From Balanoglossus misakiensis (Eukaryota > Hemichordata), in NCBI GenBank assembly GCA_040954595.2, contig CM082585.2:12276001-12340000 (forward strand): 64,000 bases of DNA, given 5' to 3'. The translations under genes were made by a program, and so were the position numbers. Positions 10,793 to 29,500 of the stretch are shown piece after piece (the first letter of the stretch is position 1; every line of letters begins with the position of its first letter). The notes under the pieces were generated by a model. That model ran no database searches. It had not been told where the DNA came from and worked only from the letters and a program-made list of their open reading frames with translations.

Positions 10793-12374
10793 ACAGTTGG
10801 AACGAACAAAGTTTGTCAAAAAATTCCCAAATTTTGTGATTAAAATGCAAAAGTAGCAATGCGTAAAAGGAGCTAAAATCAGAAGTAACTAAAGAACCTT
10901 CCAAGACATGCAATAGCTGTGCTGCGCTTTTTTTACATCGATGTACGGAAATTATGATCATGAAGAAATTCAAGGACTATTGTACAAAACTGTTTCTGGG
11001 TAAAATCAATGACAAGTTGTATATTTTTCTGGAAAGGTGGACATTTTAAACCTTTTTGCTGATAAAGAATGCAATCAACTTTGTTTCAAATAGCTTGGTT
11101 GGGTTCATTTACAAGGAAGTTTGAATAAAATCAAGTGGTCTGAAAGTGCATTTTCAAGTTTTCTTTAATGGTTTGGGCAATAAAAGCATTGTTTTATTCA
11201 GAAGTCTCAATATGAACGTTGAAAGTTTCATAATTCAAAGTACATTCACTGTCTTAAAGTACGGTAGAAATGTTTTTTTCTGCGTCCATTCAAAATTCAA
11301 CTGCCAAGTTAGCCTCGGATTCAGATGCCATTATGTATTACTTTGTATTCTGTGTGCAGAATAGTTAATGCAAAGCTTTACCACATCAAGTTGCCAGATA
11401 GAGATTGCTCTGTAGTATTCAAACAACCAGTATGGTGTGAAATAGTTTTATCCCGCTTCAAATATGTACTAGTATGTATATAAATGTAAGCAGTTTTATC
11501 AAACTATTTACTCATCTTGCAAGATTTCTTTCAGTTTATCATAACAAAAACAGTTCATAAACCTTTTATATCAGCTTAAGTTTTGCATGTCTACAGAATT
11601 TTCCTTTGAAAAAGCACTTGTGCTTATTTTGTCCTTGTATTTTCGAATATGACAACATTGCAACTGTCCAATGTATAAAATTTATCTTCACCAGGCTATC
11701 TCACTATGACCTTCAGTTTTTGGCGTACAGCTAGCTGGGTGTAGCATTCCTTCAAATCTATAGACATTTCTTTTCTTACAAATAAAGTCATACATTCAAG
11801 TATTTGATTTGTGTTTTTTTTTTAGATCCCACTTGTCTTTATGTCACGACCATTGGGGAAGGAGTACATTGAGAAGATTACGTGTACTTTTTCATCAGTC
11901 TTAGAACTTTTGGAGACAAGTGCGCCACCTACGTTGGAACCATAAAAACACAAAACTTTCTTTTAAATACACTTATGAGAATCATCACATAAATTATGTG
12001 CAAAAATAAACCATATTTCCATACAATGGTCTTTGCAATCACGAAAAGGAAGAGTTGTGGAAAAGCGTGCACATTTTAATATTTTTTAAAAATTCAGTGA
12101 AGGAAATTTTGTTATGCAGATGGTGTCCTGGTCATGGATGGATGAAAGTTTTTGCTTCCCACTTTCATACCAGTGATGACGTATTATTACTTTTAAAAGC
12201 TGCCATTTAATATCTTGACTATTATATCCCACTCATGCACGTACTACTGATAATTTTTAAAATGCAAATATTGGCTGCATATCTAATTAACATGCAATAT
12301 AACAACAAAGTCACTTCACTTCCTGGTCTGGGATATGGGCATGCGCATTTTGAGCAGATTGTAAATTGTTCAAG
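10793..12374. other. DCYD2 3'UTR and AMMECR1 upstream region
   Basis: Two candidate polyadenylation signals follow the DCYD2 stop: AATAAA at 11124-11129 and 11781-11786. The second is followed by a TG/T-rich element and is preferred. The stretch 11810-12374 shows no gene and should hold the AMMECR1 promoter and 5'UTR. Confidence 0.55.
11781..11786 (+). terminator. Polyadenylation signal of DCYD2
   Basis: AATAAA followed by ATTTGTGTTTTTTTTTT-type downstream sequence; AATAAA at 11124 may be an alternative proximal site. Confidence 0.6.
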
Positions 12375-17279
<4,905 letters not shown>

Positions 17280-19306
17280 TGACACTAACAGCCACATAGA
17301 GATCATGCTCTCTTCATTTGGGTTGATACTAAGTTATGTGTTTAGTCTTTATGTAAGGATTTACAGGTCTGTGTGTAACCCCATCCAAGATGTACAGGGA
17401 CTCTGGTCCTAATACGATACCTAGAGAGCTTGCAGGACAAATATGAGGCATTGTACTGTAATACACACTTTTCATAATTCTAGCGCCCTCACACAGCCAT
17501 CATGAATTGGAACTCAAAGCGAGGCTAATCGGTAAAGCCATTGATGTCCATCCAAAAGATTGTCCCCGCAGACAAAGTCTTGAAGGGACTAATAACTATA
17601 TCACTGACATTTGTTCAGTTGTGTGTGGTAGATCATGAGTGTTCGACTGTGGAAAACCTTGCAAGCTCTCTAAGCATCTATAGTTTGATGTACCGGGGTA
17701 CAAATATTCAACTTTGAAAGACAAATGTCCCGTACATTCATTTCTTGTTATGATCTGTTGTTTTCCCAAAGGGGCCTACCAACCCTACTTATCCACCACT
17801 CATGGTGTGATCCAGCCACTTTGAATGGATGGTTTATCCCATTTGTGGCTTGTGGGTAAGGTAGACGGAAGAGTATTCACTGTCTGCAGCATCTCATAGA
17901 TTCATGTTCATTGCGAGGTTTAAACACCCTTTGCTCCATGTATGCTAGACCTAGATTTATAATTATAATATGGTTTGAATGATTTGTTTCTGTGGTTCCG
18001 AATTTCCAGAAATCAAAGAGCATACATTGATCAAAGGGTCAAGGGTTAGTGATAAAAACAGATACCCAGACTCGGATGTGAATCTTCAATTTCAATCAGG
18101 GATATTGCTGTGCCAAAAATAACTCCATTCCATTCTATGCCCAAATCATGTCATTTGCTTTCTAAGTAAAAACTGTATGAAAGTTGGTGTTCAATTGGCT
18201 GGAAATTTCTATCAATGGCCAGGTTGGTTTAAAACTGAATCTTTCCTGTGGAATCTACAACAACTAGTATTGCCCCAACCCTTTTTTCGCAACCCTATAA
18301 TCTTACATCTTAACATCAGGTGTTGTTATTAATAGTTAGTCCATTATTCAATGAAATTTACTAGGTTTAGATGCATGAAACGCACAAAACATGCTTCATA
18401 AATACATTGCGTAGGTCTTATTGTAGGTGATATTGTTTTGTGAAGAAAATGACTGTTATGTCATTTTTCCAGGCAGTCTAAAATTGGAGTGTATACAAAA
18501 AGGAAAGAAACAAGACCTGCATTGTAGCTAAAATACTACAAAAATCACTAGAGCCAGCACTGACGATTTTGAATAGTGAAGTAGAATGAGTCAATAATTT
18601 GCCTGCATGTGATTTTTTGAGAGACGCACAAAATGTGATTATAATGTCAAGCAACTGTTGTAGTGTAGTTGATATTATGTTTAAAAATTCTTTGTGTGGC
18701 AGGGATTTCTTCAGGTTATCTTAAGTGTAACACGTGATGTAGAATGTAAGAATTATAAATTTGAGAGAACACTGTTTTGGAGTTCATGACTACGGTCAGA
18801 TCCTGTTCTGTCTGTTGTCTCTCAGGTTTTCTTTGGACAAGATCTCGATTGTTTGGTATTCATGAGAACCATCACTGATTGTACTGCTACAAAATTATGA
18901 ATATTCGCATGACATCACTAATTATGTGTTTATAGAATTCTGAATACTTGTGAGGACCACCAATTATGTAGACGTGGATCTATGGTCGAGTGAAAGATTC
19001 AGTTGTGTGTGGACTTCACAAAGTACTGCAGTGCCCTCCTACATCCTGGCTGAATCTTTCAGTCGACGTATTATGGATATTGATGAGGATCGTCACAAAT
19101 TGTGTAGCTATTGAATTATGAATATTCATGAGTTTTCTGATGTTCCAATTTGCTCGTTTATGTTAAATTATGCAGATTTGTAATTTGTCATGGCTGTTTA
19201 ATGGTAGCTTGAGTAATTTACACATTGTTCTCATTGAAAATTGATATTTGAATTGCACAAATTTATTATGACAGGAAGTGTGATGTGACTTGGTTGAATA
19301 TTTCTG

Positions 19307-19401
19307 ATTAACCCTTTCACCCCCAGTTCCCTCTTTAGAGGTCCAGCCTTACCATAGAAAACAATGGGATTGGACTGAACCATGGTGGTGAAAGGGTTAA
19401 T
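19307..19401. mobile_element. Small inverted-repeat element (MITE-like), complete copy
   Basis: The 95-bp element starts ATTAACCCTTTCACC and ends with its exact 15-base reverse complement GGTGAAAGGGTTAAT. It has no coding capacity. Related copies occur at 21211, 27586, 30977 and 43211, and a half copy near 15090. Confidence 0.75.
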
Positions 19402-21210
19402 AGGTGGACTGGGGTGACTGGTGTAGTTTTGTTTGTACAGAGGTGCATCGTGAAGTTGTGATGTGAATGTCGTCAATGTGAATTTGATGAAGAACCGATA
19501 CAAGCAGTCATTGCCTGTTCTAAAATGTTAGGCGGCCATTTTGAAACAAACTGTCATCTGCCCATCTTAAAGGAGGCCTGTGGTTGAAAGTAGTTTCAAC
19601 AAAAAGTGGAAAGCATATTACACTCATCTGGGACCGTAGAGCTACTGAAGAATATTGTTCAACTGACTACCAGTAAAAAAAGTATTTTGTCAGATCCATC
19701 AAGGTAGTCCTTGTGCTTTTATCTGCGGATATGCATCTCATTAAAACCATCAATCAAGAATTGCATTGGTACCTGTGTAACAATGCATCTCATTAGCCCT
19801 GCCAATTAACGGCTGTAGTGTGCACTTCATCAGAGCCATCATAATAATACACCAATATTTCTCATCAAGTCCATTGAATTCTGGAATAAAGGTATAAGAT
19901 AATGCTGAAAATGAAATGGCTGTAGCCTAATAGTTGTCTTTATGTAATCCACTATGTGGATTCTAAGAGTTCTCTTCGCTTCCACATTTTACAAGTGTCA
20001 TGTGTGCATTTCTGTAGCAGTTTCATATTCAACATGTAATCTGTGTATAGTCTTTCAGCCACAAGCCACTTTTGAGAGGAAATTGAACATGTTGTTGTTT
20101 TGATGTGTTACTGGTTGTCATCTGGCCAGGGAAATTTCCAGCAGTATCTGTTTCATTTTTGAGAAAGGAGTGATAGTTTTGAGTAATGTAAGGGTCATAC
20201 TATGTCAGCATGACATTGGTTGTACGAAGGTCAAAGTGACTGTAAATGAAGAGACTGAAATTGTAAATGTTATACAGAAATCTATCCCTTCTAGCTCAAC
20301 ACTACACGCACTTTTGAACAACAAATGACTGATCCTCTTTGCAGCAAGAAGCCAGAGGGGGAACAAAACTCATCTACATAAAAGTTGAATTCAGTGGCAG
20401 ACTGTTAATAATGGATGATGCATCATCGTATTACAAAATGATGAACAAATCTTCTAATGTGAGAAATATTTGATTACAGAAAAATGTTAAATCTCTATGT
20501 GGCTGAAGATAATTTGAATATATTGATACTAATGATAACTTGTAGGAATATGTGTTTTTCTAAGAACATGGCAGATCTTTATATTTCCAGCACTGTTACA
20601 ATCAGATTGAAGTTCCATCTTCTCTATTTTACATAATGTGCTGATTTGATACCCATGTAACCTCCTGTCACAGTTTTTTGGTGGAGTGTGTTTTTTTGGT
20701 GATGCGATGTGTTCCAGTATTTAATGCTTAACAGGAGAGAGAATCTCAACAACCATGCTGGTCCCGATGCTGCAATGCTCTGCAGATATTTGTCGCTTGA
20801 TGCAAATACAGACGCACATGGAAAATGGAATATAGACGCACACAGAAATGAAGTGATCATGGCTGATATTACCATACTGTTGCCTTCATGGACAATAGTA
20901 ACAGCAGTTAATAAGAATAAGTCATTTTAATCATGGATCACTGTGGATGGGGCCAAATCTTGTAAGATTGTGTAATGTTATCTTGAATATTCTGTTGTCG
21001 AAATTATCCGAATATTGCTTCCTACCACAAAGATTTTGAAGTTTTGTCACATAAAAGCGTGAGCTGCAGATGACTGAATGTTGTTGAAGCTTTTTCATCC
21101 AAACTTAAATGTTACTGGTTAAGTGTTAAGAGGTTGTAAACAGGGTACATGATGTACCATCTGGCCATAAAAAGTACTGAATTGTACTTCTCCTGGGATA
21201 CTGTCATTTC

Positions 21211-21281
21211 ATTAACCCTTTCCCCCAGTTCTCTCTATAGAAGTCCAACTAGGACTGAACCATTGGGGTGAAAGGGTTAAA
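21211..21281. mobile_element. MITE-like element, internally deleted copy
   Basis: Begins ATTAACCCTTTC and ends GGGGTGAAAGGGTTAAAT, with shared internal blocks (CAGTTCTCTCTATAGAAGTCC, GGACTGAACCA) but about 25 bp shorter than the copy at 19307. Confidence 0.7.
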
Positions 21282-22608
21282 TGACTGTTTTATTAGTGAT
21301 GGTTTTCCATTTCTTTAGGAACTGTCCATCATTCAGAATACACTGTTACGTCAGCCATGCTGCATTATATTCGACGCAGAGCAGTGATGGAGACGCATAT
21401 ATAATGCAGGTGAATGCAGGAGCATACATTTGCCATAAAAGGCTAACATAAGAAAAAAGGCTAAAATGATTTTATTATGATTTAAAACTTACTTCTGTAT
21501 CATGTCCAGATCATCAAGGAATATTTAAACAAGCTTACTGTTAATATCTTGGCAACTGGTTAATTCGACTGCAGATTTTTGATGGCTCACAATAGTAAGA
21601 ATGTCTGTTTGATGACTGAAATATGAATTTTCCTTGAATGTACCATATATCATCAGTATAAGCATGCTTTGTAGATGTGTGCTAATAAAACGCAACAACA
21701 GGGTATATTCAGGACAGAAGCTTATTTGCATCCACACTGCAACTTTGTAATAATCTGTGTTTTCATATATGTTTATTTTAATCAGTTTTTGTCACAGTTT
21801 TGTTTCTAATCAAACATTATTAATTGTGCCGTGTATTGAGTTTTAACTTTTAGTAATTATGTAGTGAGATGGATGATATAAACATAAATTTGGATTAATG
21901 TTTTAGTATTAATACGTAACCTTGTTTTTAAAGTTATTTTATTTCATCTTTCATTATTATGTGTAGTCATTATGGTTACATATTGAGACGCACAGGATGA
22001 GTTTGCTTACAGCAAGATTTGGGATTTGTTTGGTGGGAAGCAATTTGTTTGTACAGTATAGAATTCATGTGTAGTTTTACTTTTTTTGTCAAGTGGCAAC
22101 TTTCTGCAAAGTTTGGTGGAAATTGAGTTCTCGATCAACTGGAGGCCGTCGTCTGTTCTGTAATGTGCGATGTGTTGATATCTTTCATGTTATGGTATTT
22201 TAAACCACTGTCAACAACTGGAATATCCAATATGGGAGGAATTCACTGTTTGTCATCTGGTAATTTGAAGGAACCGGAGTGTTTAGAATGTTGTATGAAT
22301 ACATCCTGGAATACATTGAGAATTTTGTGTATGAAAGAATGGAAAGATACTATTTGAAACCATCCTAGTTGAACTCTGTTATTCTACAATTCCACCACTC
22401 CTTGCAAGAAAGTTGTAGCAGGTATGTATTTTGCTTTCCTCACATTACATGTTTCTTCACTGATTGACAAGTTTCATGTATCTGATTGAGGTGTACTTGT
22501 TTCAAAAACAAAAGAGAAAAAAAAAGAACTATATGTAGGTGTCATTTAATTGATTTTAGATTTGTTATTTACTTTTAATGTTGATTCCAATCCAGAGGTA
22601 TTGACAGA

Positions 22609-22614
22609 AATAAA
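22609..22614 (+). terminator. Likely distal polyadenylation signal of AMMECR1
   Basis: AATAAA with a TG-rich downstream element within 30 bases; AATAAA at 19885 is a weaker proximal candidate. Confidence 0.45.
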
Positions 22615-24261
22615 AGCTTGGGATTTCCCCAGAAAGCTTGTGTTTGTGTCCTGTATCAAGGTAAGGTGACATTTTAAACATTCATGTATGTACCCATTTA
22701 TCAGTAGAAGCTTATCGGATCAAACATTTTCTCCATCGAGAGCATAATTTAGTTGAGAAATTCGGATCGGTCAACAGTAAACTCCCACCATGAAGATGTG
22801 GAATGGTCATGTTTAACCAGGCCATGTGACTGCTTTCAGTTTGGCATGCAAAATACATTATGATGTCTGTTGGTAGGTTGTGAAGTGGACCTGGTACATG
22901 GGAGATCTCAAAATATCAGAATGCTTTGGACGAGTGTTCTGATCTCGTGGACAATTTGAACAATGTTAGTGGAGAACATTTCCAAGACTGCTTCAGGCAA
23001 GAAAGAAGGTAATGGAGAGAAAACTTTCGTTTATTTGAAGACAACTATGCTTGGAAGAGATCAATTTTGTCGTGGGTCATCAGGGGGTCAAGGTGCAAAG
23101 GGTTAGAGGCCAAATTCTCTAGAATCTTTGCGTTCTCGTGATTTTACATGATGGTAAAGTATGCAAACTCCCAAAGGGTCGCGGAGCAGATGGCCCTGTT
23201 ACTCAGTGATAATGTAGAGGGCGCTCTTCATCACCTTCCTCTAATGAATGTCTATTTTGTCAGATTCTCTCAGCTGTACAATACTGTTTTACATGTGCAA
23301 AAGATTGTTTCCTATGCAGGTTATATTTTTCCATTCAAAGAAAACAAATTATGTGAATGCTCACATCCCTGGTTCTAGTCCTAGCTAGACGAAACACTAA
23401 ATGCAGCATTTTTGTGGGAATTGGTCACATTTTATTCAATATGTAGAAAAAACATATCTACTAATCAAGGTATTTTGTATAAAAGATGAATCAGGTTTGT
23501 ACATTTTTCTCCTTGGGAATTTTGAAAGAATCTGAGGTATTGAAAAATTGTACTGAAAATAGCTGATAGATGACCCCCTCCCCGGCCGATGAATTTTGAA
23601 ATTAGCTTACAGGAGAAATTCTCCCCTTCTCACAATGATAAATTACTGAAAAATTGTAATGTCTGTGGAAAACTCATTTGAATCAGAGTTTGGCATCTCA
23701 TTGTTCCAGCGTATATATTTGTTGAGAATACTAGCTCAGTTGTTGCTTTGTCTTCAAAATATTTACAAATATAAAACCCCTAAATGGTAACAAAAAAGCA
23801 GACTCTTCATTTATTGTAATGGTATGACATGGTTTTTAACACTATGTCACAAATGGAACAAAATTACAAGATGGGAGAGATCATTCTCTTCAAAATAGTG
23901 AGGAAAGAAATTGTAGTTATTGTTGTGCATACATGTAAGTACTCTCCCACCACATGTCTAGATTTTAGTTGAAGCCTTTACTCCAATACACAATTTTAAA
24001 TTCAAAAGTGCCAGTGCTTGTTTCCAGTCCTTTAACTGATTGGATCGGACAGTCATTTGAACTCTGAAGTCAAGTGTTTCTTTCACCAAAGCAAATATCT
24101 TCACTGAGTGAGTCTTCGTGGTGACACAAAACTGTTTTTGTCCACTGAACGACTGACTCCAGATGGTCTTTTTAATCCAGCAGAACTCATAAAGTGGACC
24201 TAGACTGGGTACATGTGTAATATACAACGAACATAGTCTCTGTCTACAAAAAAAGGAGAGT

Positions 24262-25805
24262 TCAATGGTCCGGTTCTGCATCATCAAACTGTCCTGTGTT
24301 GGTTTCCATGGCAGCATCCTCCACTCCATTTGTCCCTGAGAAAATGAAAACGCAAGAAACTGGGATTAGCCATGACAGCAGGATTGCCACATTGTGTAGC
24401 TGTATATATGTGCAGGTGTATGTGTGAACAACTTCTCATCAAGAAAAAAAAATGTAAAAAAGTTAATAACTGAATGCTTCCCCATACCTGATGCAGACGT
24501 TGCTTGCACTGGTTCACTTGTTTCCATGGGAACTGTCTGGCCGGCTTGTCCCATCTGAAGTAAGTTTTCTAATCTGTGGAGAGTCGCCTGACCTTCTTCT
24601 GTCAGTTCTTCAGCTCCCTCTGGTCCAGTGAACCACTGTCCATCACCCTCTCCCTCCCCCTCCCCTTCTCCTTCAACGGCATCTTCTGCAAATGTGATAC
24701 AAAATTGAAGTGAAATTTTACCCACATTAGCATTCTAATGTGAACTGCTCCAGATGTACTTGTGAACAATCAAACATGAATTTTAAATTCAACACAAAAC
24801 ATACCGTAATTTGCCTCGTCATCATCTTCCGATTGTGAATCATCTTCATCGGGATGGAGAGCTTGACATTTTGCCATGGCATCAAACATGTTATCCACTG
24901 GAACAGTCACAAAATAAACCATTATACAAATGACGGATGGAAATTGGCAAGACAAGAATGCTTGTCCCTTTTAAACAATTTGTCCACAAAATAAAATCAT
25001 ACTTACAGGATAATTTATCTTCTGGTATAAACCTTATCTCTGTAATCTGTGCCTGATCATCATCATCATCTTCATCCTCTGCCTCCCCTTCTCCTATTTT
25101 CGCTGCTGTTGTGTCATCATCCAGTTTGTAGTCTACCATCACATACAAACATTCATGTGGATATGAAGAGAGGTCCCTCGACACGGCATGCAGGGATATG
25201 GCTGGATATTCCAGGGAAAAACCTTTACCACCAACTTCTGTCCAAGATAAGCGACTGTAAATGAAAAATTATAATGATCTAATTATTATTTCCCCACCTC
25301 CCTTTTTTACAATAAATACATCAAAAATGAAATGTCTTCTCATCTTAATGCTAACTGTTCCATCTTTTACATATTCTCATAAACTAGCTCGCAGTGATCT
25401 ACAAAAGTGAACTTTTGATGGAAACTTGAAAACCCCTAACCCTACTCACACTGTCATACATTTCTGTGTGTAATATACATGAAATACGCATATTACTACG
25501 ACAACACACTACGTCATAAGACGCCATTCTCAAGTATATTGCACAGGGATCATGGTGACAGTAGATATCACCTTCCTCAGGGGCCACGATCATTTACTTG
25601 ATAATAATAACAAGAAATAGATTATGCTACAGCATTAGTACTATACTATACTATGAAATGAAATTCATTCGAAATGTCAGTATCACCTTTCTGCTATATA
25701 GAGAACACCCTGTCCTAAATCTTGCCCATTAATGTCTGCTCTTGTGTTTGGTTGTTGATGTCTTATACCGTCCGTTGGTGGAGGGAGAGAAGTGAGAACG
25801 ACCAT
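24262..25805 (-). CDS. CLNS1A: Methylosome subunit pICln
   Basis: Five exons on the minus strand: 25805-25687, 25254-25007, 24897-24805, 24685-24488, 24335-24262; 732 nt, 243 residues (human about 237). pICln is the chaperone that, with PRMT5 and WDR77, holds Sm proteins for arginine methylation and snRNP assembly; it was first described as a chloride-current regulator. Family features seen: N-terminal PH-like domain (VLTSLPPPTDGI, GVLYIAESRLSW, GFSLEYPAISLHAVSRD, CLYVMVDYKL), an acidic loop at about residues 94-106, ITEIRFIPEDK, MFDAMAKCQALHPDEDD with a second acidic stretch, the LTEEGQATLHRLE segment, and the conserved C-terminus GQFDDAEPDH. The ATG at 25805 matches the family start; the frame stays open 63 codons upstream but that part is unrelated. 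It is head-to-head with TMEM164, 719 bp between start codons. Confidence 0.97.
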
Positions 25806-26524
25806 TTTTAAACCGGTTCTTTCTCTTATTACTTTGTCAACAACAGACCCGCGAAAGAAGCACGTTTTGCAGACGTCGGAATCAGCTGTTTGAAATCTCG
25901 CGGGGTTTATCTCGCGAGAAACTATGTAGCCAAGCCGAGAGGGTGACTGTTTCGGCGCGTGCGGCTTGAAGTACAGGCGCGTGCTAATACACATTGTTAT
26001 TTAAATTCTAGCGACTGCTTCAGGTGAAAATTACACATAATTAACACATTTCGTGAACTCTTGCACTTTCTTACAACAATTTGCATCTAACTGTTTTGAT
26101 AACAAAGGGCAAAACAGTTATCTTCGAACTACTTTTTTTTCTGCGGAGAGATATCTTGATATTGTGAATCGTTTTGGGGATTTTCTGGAGTAATCCTCCG
26201 CGCTACTCGGTGAGGTCATCGTCGTTTACATACAGTAGACGATATATTGTTGTCCTATTGAATGAGATCAGAGCTGTATTTTAGAGAGCGAAGTCCAACT
26301 CTTTGTGCCAGGGTCCGCTGTTATATCTAGCGTTCATGCGTGTAGGAAGTGTCGTATGATAACCGGATGTTTTCATTCATTTTTATAAGACCAAGGATGA
26401 TGTGGAACACGAAGCGGACTTTATGGTGAAAAGGAACCCGTTGAAAACTTCAACCATTCGCCGATCGACCGTGGGAAACATATGACGATAATTTTGTGAT
26501 AAATATCCTGTAAATACCAATAAT
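25806..26524. promoter_or_regulatory. Divergent promoter region of CLNS1A and TMEM164
   Basis: 719 bp separate the two start codons. The CLNS1A half is locally GC- and CpG-rich. A perfect TCTCGCGAGA palindrome lies at 25910-25919, with a partial copy (TCTCGCGG) at 25896-25903. This element is known from vertebrate bidirectional CpG promoters, where BANP binds it. Transcription starts are not visible. Confidence 0.65.
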
Positions 26525-29500
26525 ATGTCAAGTTACAGTTGGCAAAATATGTTCGACTGGGCCTACGGTGGAGTGGATCCAAAATTCGTCGGTAACGGAG
26601 GTCCTGAGTGTGCAAATTTCATGGGACTTTGGCAAAGAGTGATCGAAACTGTGGTCTTCACGTCGATTGCTATTCTCGAAATTTACTACTCATGGGGACG
26701 TTTAAAAATCCCCGAAGTCCCAAAGACCGAGCCATCAGATCGCATTGGGAAAAGGATTTTATTAGTTATTCTTTGTGTGACATTTGGCATAGAAATTGGT
26801 TTTAAATTCGCCACCAGAACCGTCATATATCTGTTGAATCCATGTCATCTTTTAACAGTGATTCAGGTGAGTGCTTGCTGATTGACGTACACACTGTTTA
26901 CGAGCAGAAAAATATCGAAGTTATATGATTTTTTTTGCGTTTATGGTAGTTATATAGGCAGCTGCGCCGAATCACGACTTATATATTGTGTGCGACATGT
27001 GGGTGATTACTCAGCTCAGATCAGCTGATCATGCCATAGGTGCTAAAGGTAACACATATGCAGGTACGAAGGGACCCGCCTCTAGGCAGACTCACACGCG
27101 CCAAGCGAGGTATCAACCCCGTTTGGCGACACGTACGCGACATGTAAATATACATAACGGCGTTATTAATCGTGTCAAAGTTTATCTTTACTGTGTTCTG
27201 ACCATTGTTTCTTCCCTCAAAATTGTACTGTACAATTTAATCATTTAAGTGGTTGGTCCAAAAGAATTGTCCGGTTTTCAAACATTGTTGCCCACGTGAT
27301 TAGCAATGCAGAGATGGACAAGACTGTAGTGTATTAGTAATGAACAACACCACCTATTGTCTATTACATAACACCTTTCACATGTATAGACACCAATTTT
27401 AAAGCAGTAGCTTCTCAATTTTTTTTACTTTTGCATTGTACAGTCATATGTTTGGTTCTCAGGTTAACTTATTTATATTTGTTGGTAGGGTCTACTGGAC
27501 TTTTGGAAAAAGCACATGACATGTACATAAATGATGAACATAAATGTTGCACATGTCATGTGCAGTTCAGTTGATCCTACCCTCTCCTAACCCTTTCACC
27601 ACCATGGTTTGGTCCAAAACCATTGTTTTCGTCTGTGAAGTTGGACATCTATTTGCTATCATCACATCCTGTATGGACCAAAGGTTTGCAACTGAAAATG
27701 CACATTCTTGGCAATTGAATTGAGCGTGTGACCATTTTGATAAGAATGATTAATCTGTCCACACCCCCTTCCTCTCAATCACTGCCATCATCAATCATAA
27801 AAGTATGGCATTGGGTAGCCATCAAAGGTTGCCCTTGATTATATCATATGACACTATTGACAGTTGTCATGTATTGTGGCCAATGCAGCAAGCATGTTTG
27901 TATCAGAATATACACTGAATTCAGAATTTTAATGTTTTGAAAAAGATAACACACCCCTTTTAAAATGTCCTTTGCATTGATTTTCTGTATGTATGGTTTA
28001 TTCTCATATAGCTTGAGCAAGTGGACGTGTCCACTATGTTATATTGGGAGGGCAGTTTTGAATTATTAGGGATAGAATTTCTCTCTTTTGTGCAGCACTA
28101 TTTATTAATATAATCCTAACACATCTGGTGCATGAATGGTCGACCAGGGGATTACGGACGTCATACCTGTATATATCCAGCAGCAATTGTCTAGAAATGG
28201 TTACAAGAGTAGTGGAAATGAGAAGACAGTAGAATCACATGGTTGGAAGTTAATACTCTTAATAAATGCTGTTTTTGAGGAAGAGTACATTTATAGCTTG
28301 GTAAATAGGCCAGGCATATTTTACTGAAATATCCTGTTGTAAATTGATACTGCCAAGAGTTATTGTTAAATCAATGAAGTCTTGTAAATGCAGCATGTGT
28401 GATAGAAGATTTGTTGATGTGGTTTGTGACAGGCTTATATTGAGTGGACCTGCTAATCAGTATATGCGTATCACATGTCCTGTTACATTCTCATGGATCT
28501 CACAGTGAAAGTGATCTTTTTATTCAAAAATACCATCTGTCGGTTCTCAGGATTTGATCTCAGAAAAGGAAGAGGCAAAACCTGAAATTGGAATGGACCA
28601 TTAGTATACAAACAAAACCATGTGTGTAAACAAACGTAAAAACAGACCCATTCCTGTTTGGTTGATCCATGTCTTTTTGTTTGTATCACTATCACATGAC
28701 TTCTTTAACATGCAATGCATACAGTATTCCATAGAACGCTCAGTGGTATGTGTGTGTGACATTTTATAAGGCTTCTCTGATGCTGCCTGTAGCTTTACTC
28801 TGCCAAAATTTGGTCGATGCCATTATTTTTGAATGCCATGGGTGTATAATGTCATAAATACAGGGTAACAAATGTGGATCACCATTTCATTCTTCAGCAT
28901 ATTTTAGTTGTTCACAGATGCAGTAGTAACACTGACATTTCCTTGTAGAACAAGAATATTACTACAAATATTGAGAACATTTTTGTGACGTGTTTTACTG
29001 CAGCAAAACACAGATGTTGCAAATTAAAGCTAAGATCCGGCATGGCTAAACGTTTGCATAATAAAATGGCACTTTTAATTCCCTTTTTGTCACAATTCTA
29101 ACGGGAAAGCAGAAACCAATAATACCATTTTAGTCTGGCAGTCGCTATTTGCATAATTGATTGCCCATGTGGTTTACAATATGTTAACTGAAGACATTTG
29201 CATAACATTTGCTGTAAAATTTAAAAAATACCCACACAACTATTTCTCCTGGTAGCTGTATGGTACTGGTAGTTATTTTTAAGCATGATATTGCAATGCA
29301 AAGATGGGAGTGTGTGAATAAAAGCAGATGTCTTGAATATCTCCAACTTCAAAACCCTTTATCTCCCTCCCCCTCCCCCTCCCCCTGTATACATGTAGAG
29401 GTCTAGCATAAACTCAGTTATGTTTGTGCTGTGGGAGGAGAAATATGAAATGTTTCTGATGATGCAGGCAACATATGTTTTTATACAATTTATTGAGACA

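Larger units (their letters stand above)
17280..24261. other. AMMECR1 3'UTR and AMMECR1-CLNS1A spacer
   Basis: No conserved coding sequence is seen. AATAAA occurs at 19885-19890 and at 22609-22614; the latter is followed by a TG-rich element (TGTTTGTGTCCTGT), so the 3'UTR may reach 5.3 kb. Two small inverted-repeat elements lie at 19307-19401 and 21211-21281. From about 22.7 kb on I see nothing but AT-rich spacer; TTTATT at 23809-23814 is a candidate polyadenylation signal for CLNS1A on the minus strand. Confidence 0.55.

Noticed and set aside
11124-11129. AATAAA as the main DCYD2 polyadenylation site
   Set aside because: Kept only as an alternative; the site at 11781 has the better downstream element.
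12366-12374. Extension of AMMECR1 upstream from a TTG codon
   Set aside because: The known family start MAA-CCGVK aligns with the ATG at 12375.
20709-20930. Open frames of 60-80 codons in the 17.3-24 kb region
   Set aside because: Short, overlapping on both strands and without family features; expected by chance in a 3'UTR or spacer.
24366-24725. Independent 119-codon minus-strand gene with an EGEGEG run
   Set aside because: It is CLNS1A exon 4 read through into both neighbouring introns.
25806-25994. 63-codon N-terminal extension of CLNS1A
   Set aside because: The frame is open, but family members start at the residue aligned with ATG 25805 and the extension overlaps the promoter-like TCTCGCGAGA site.
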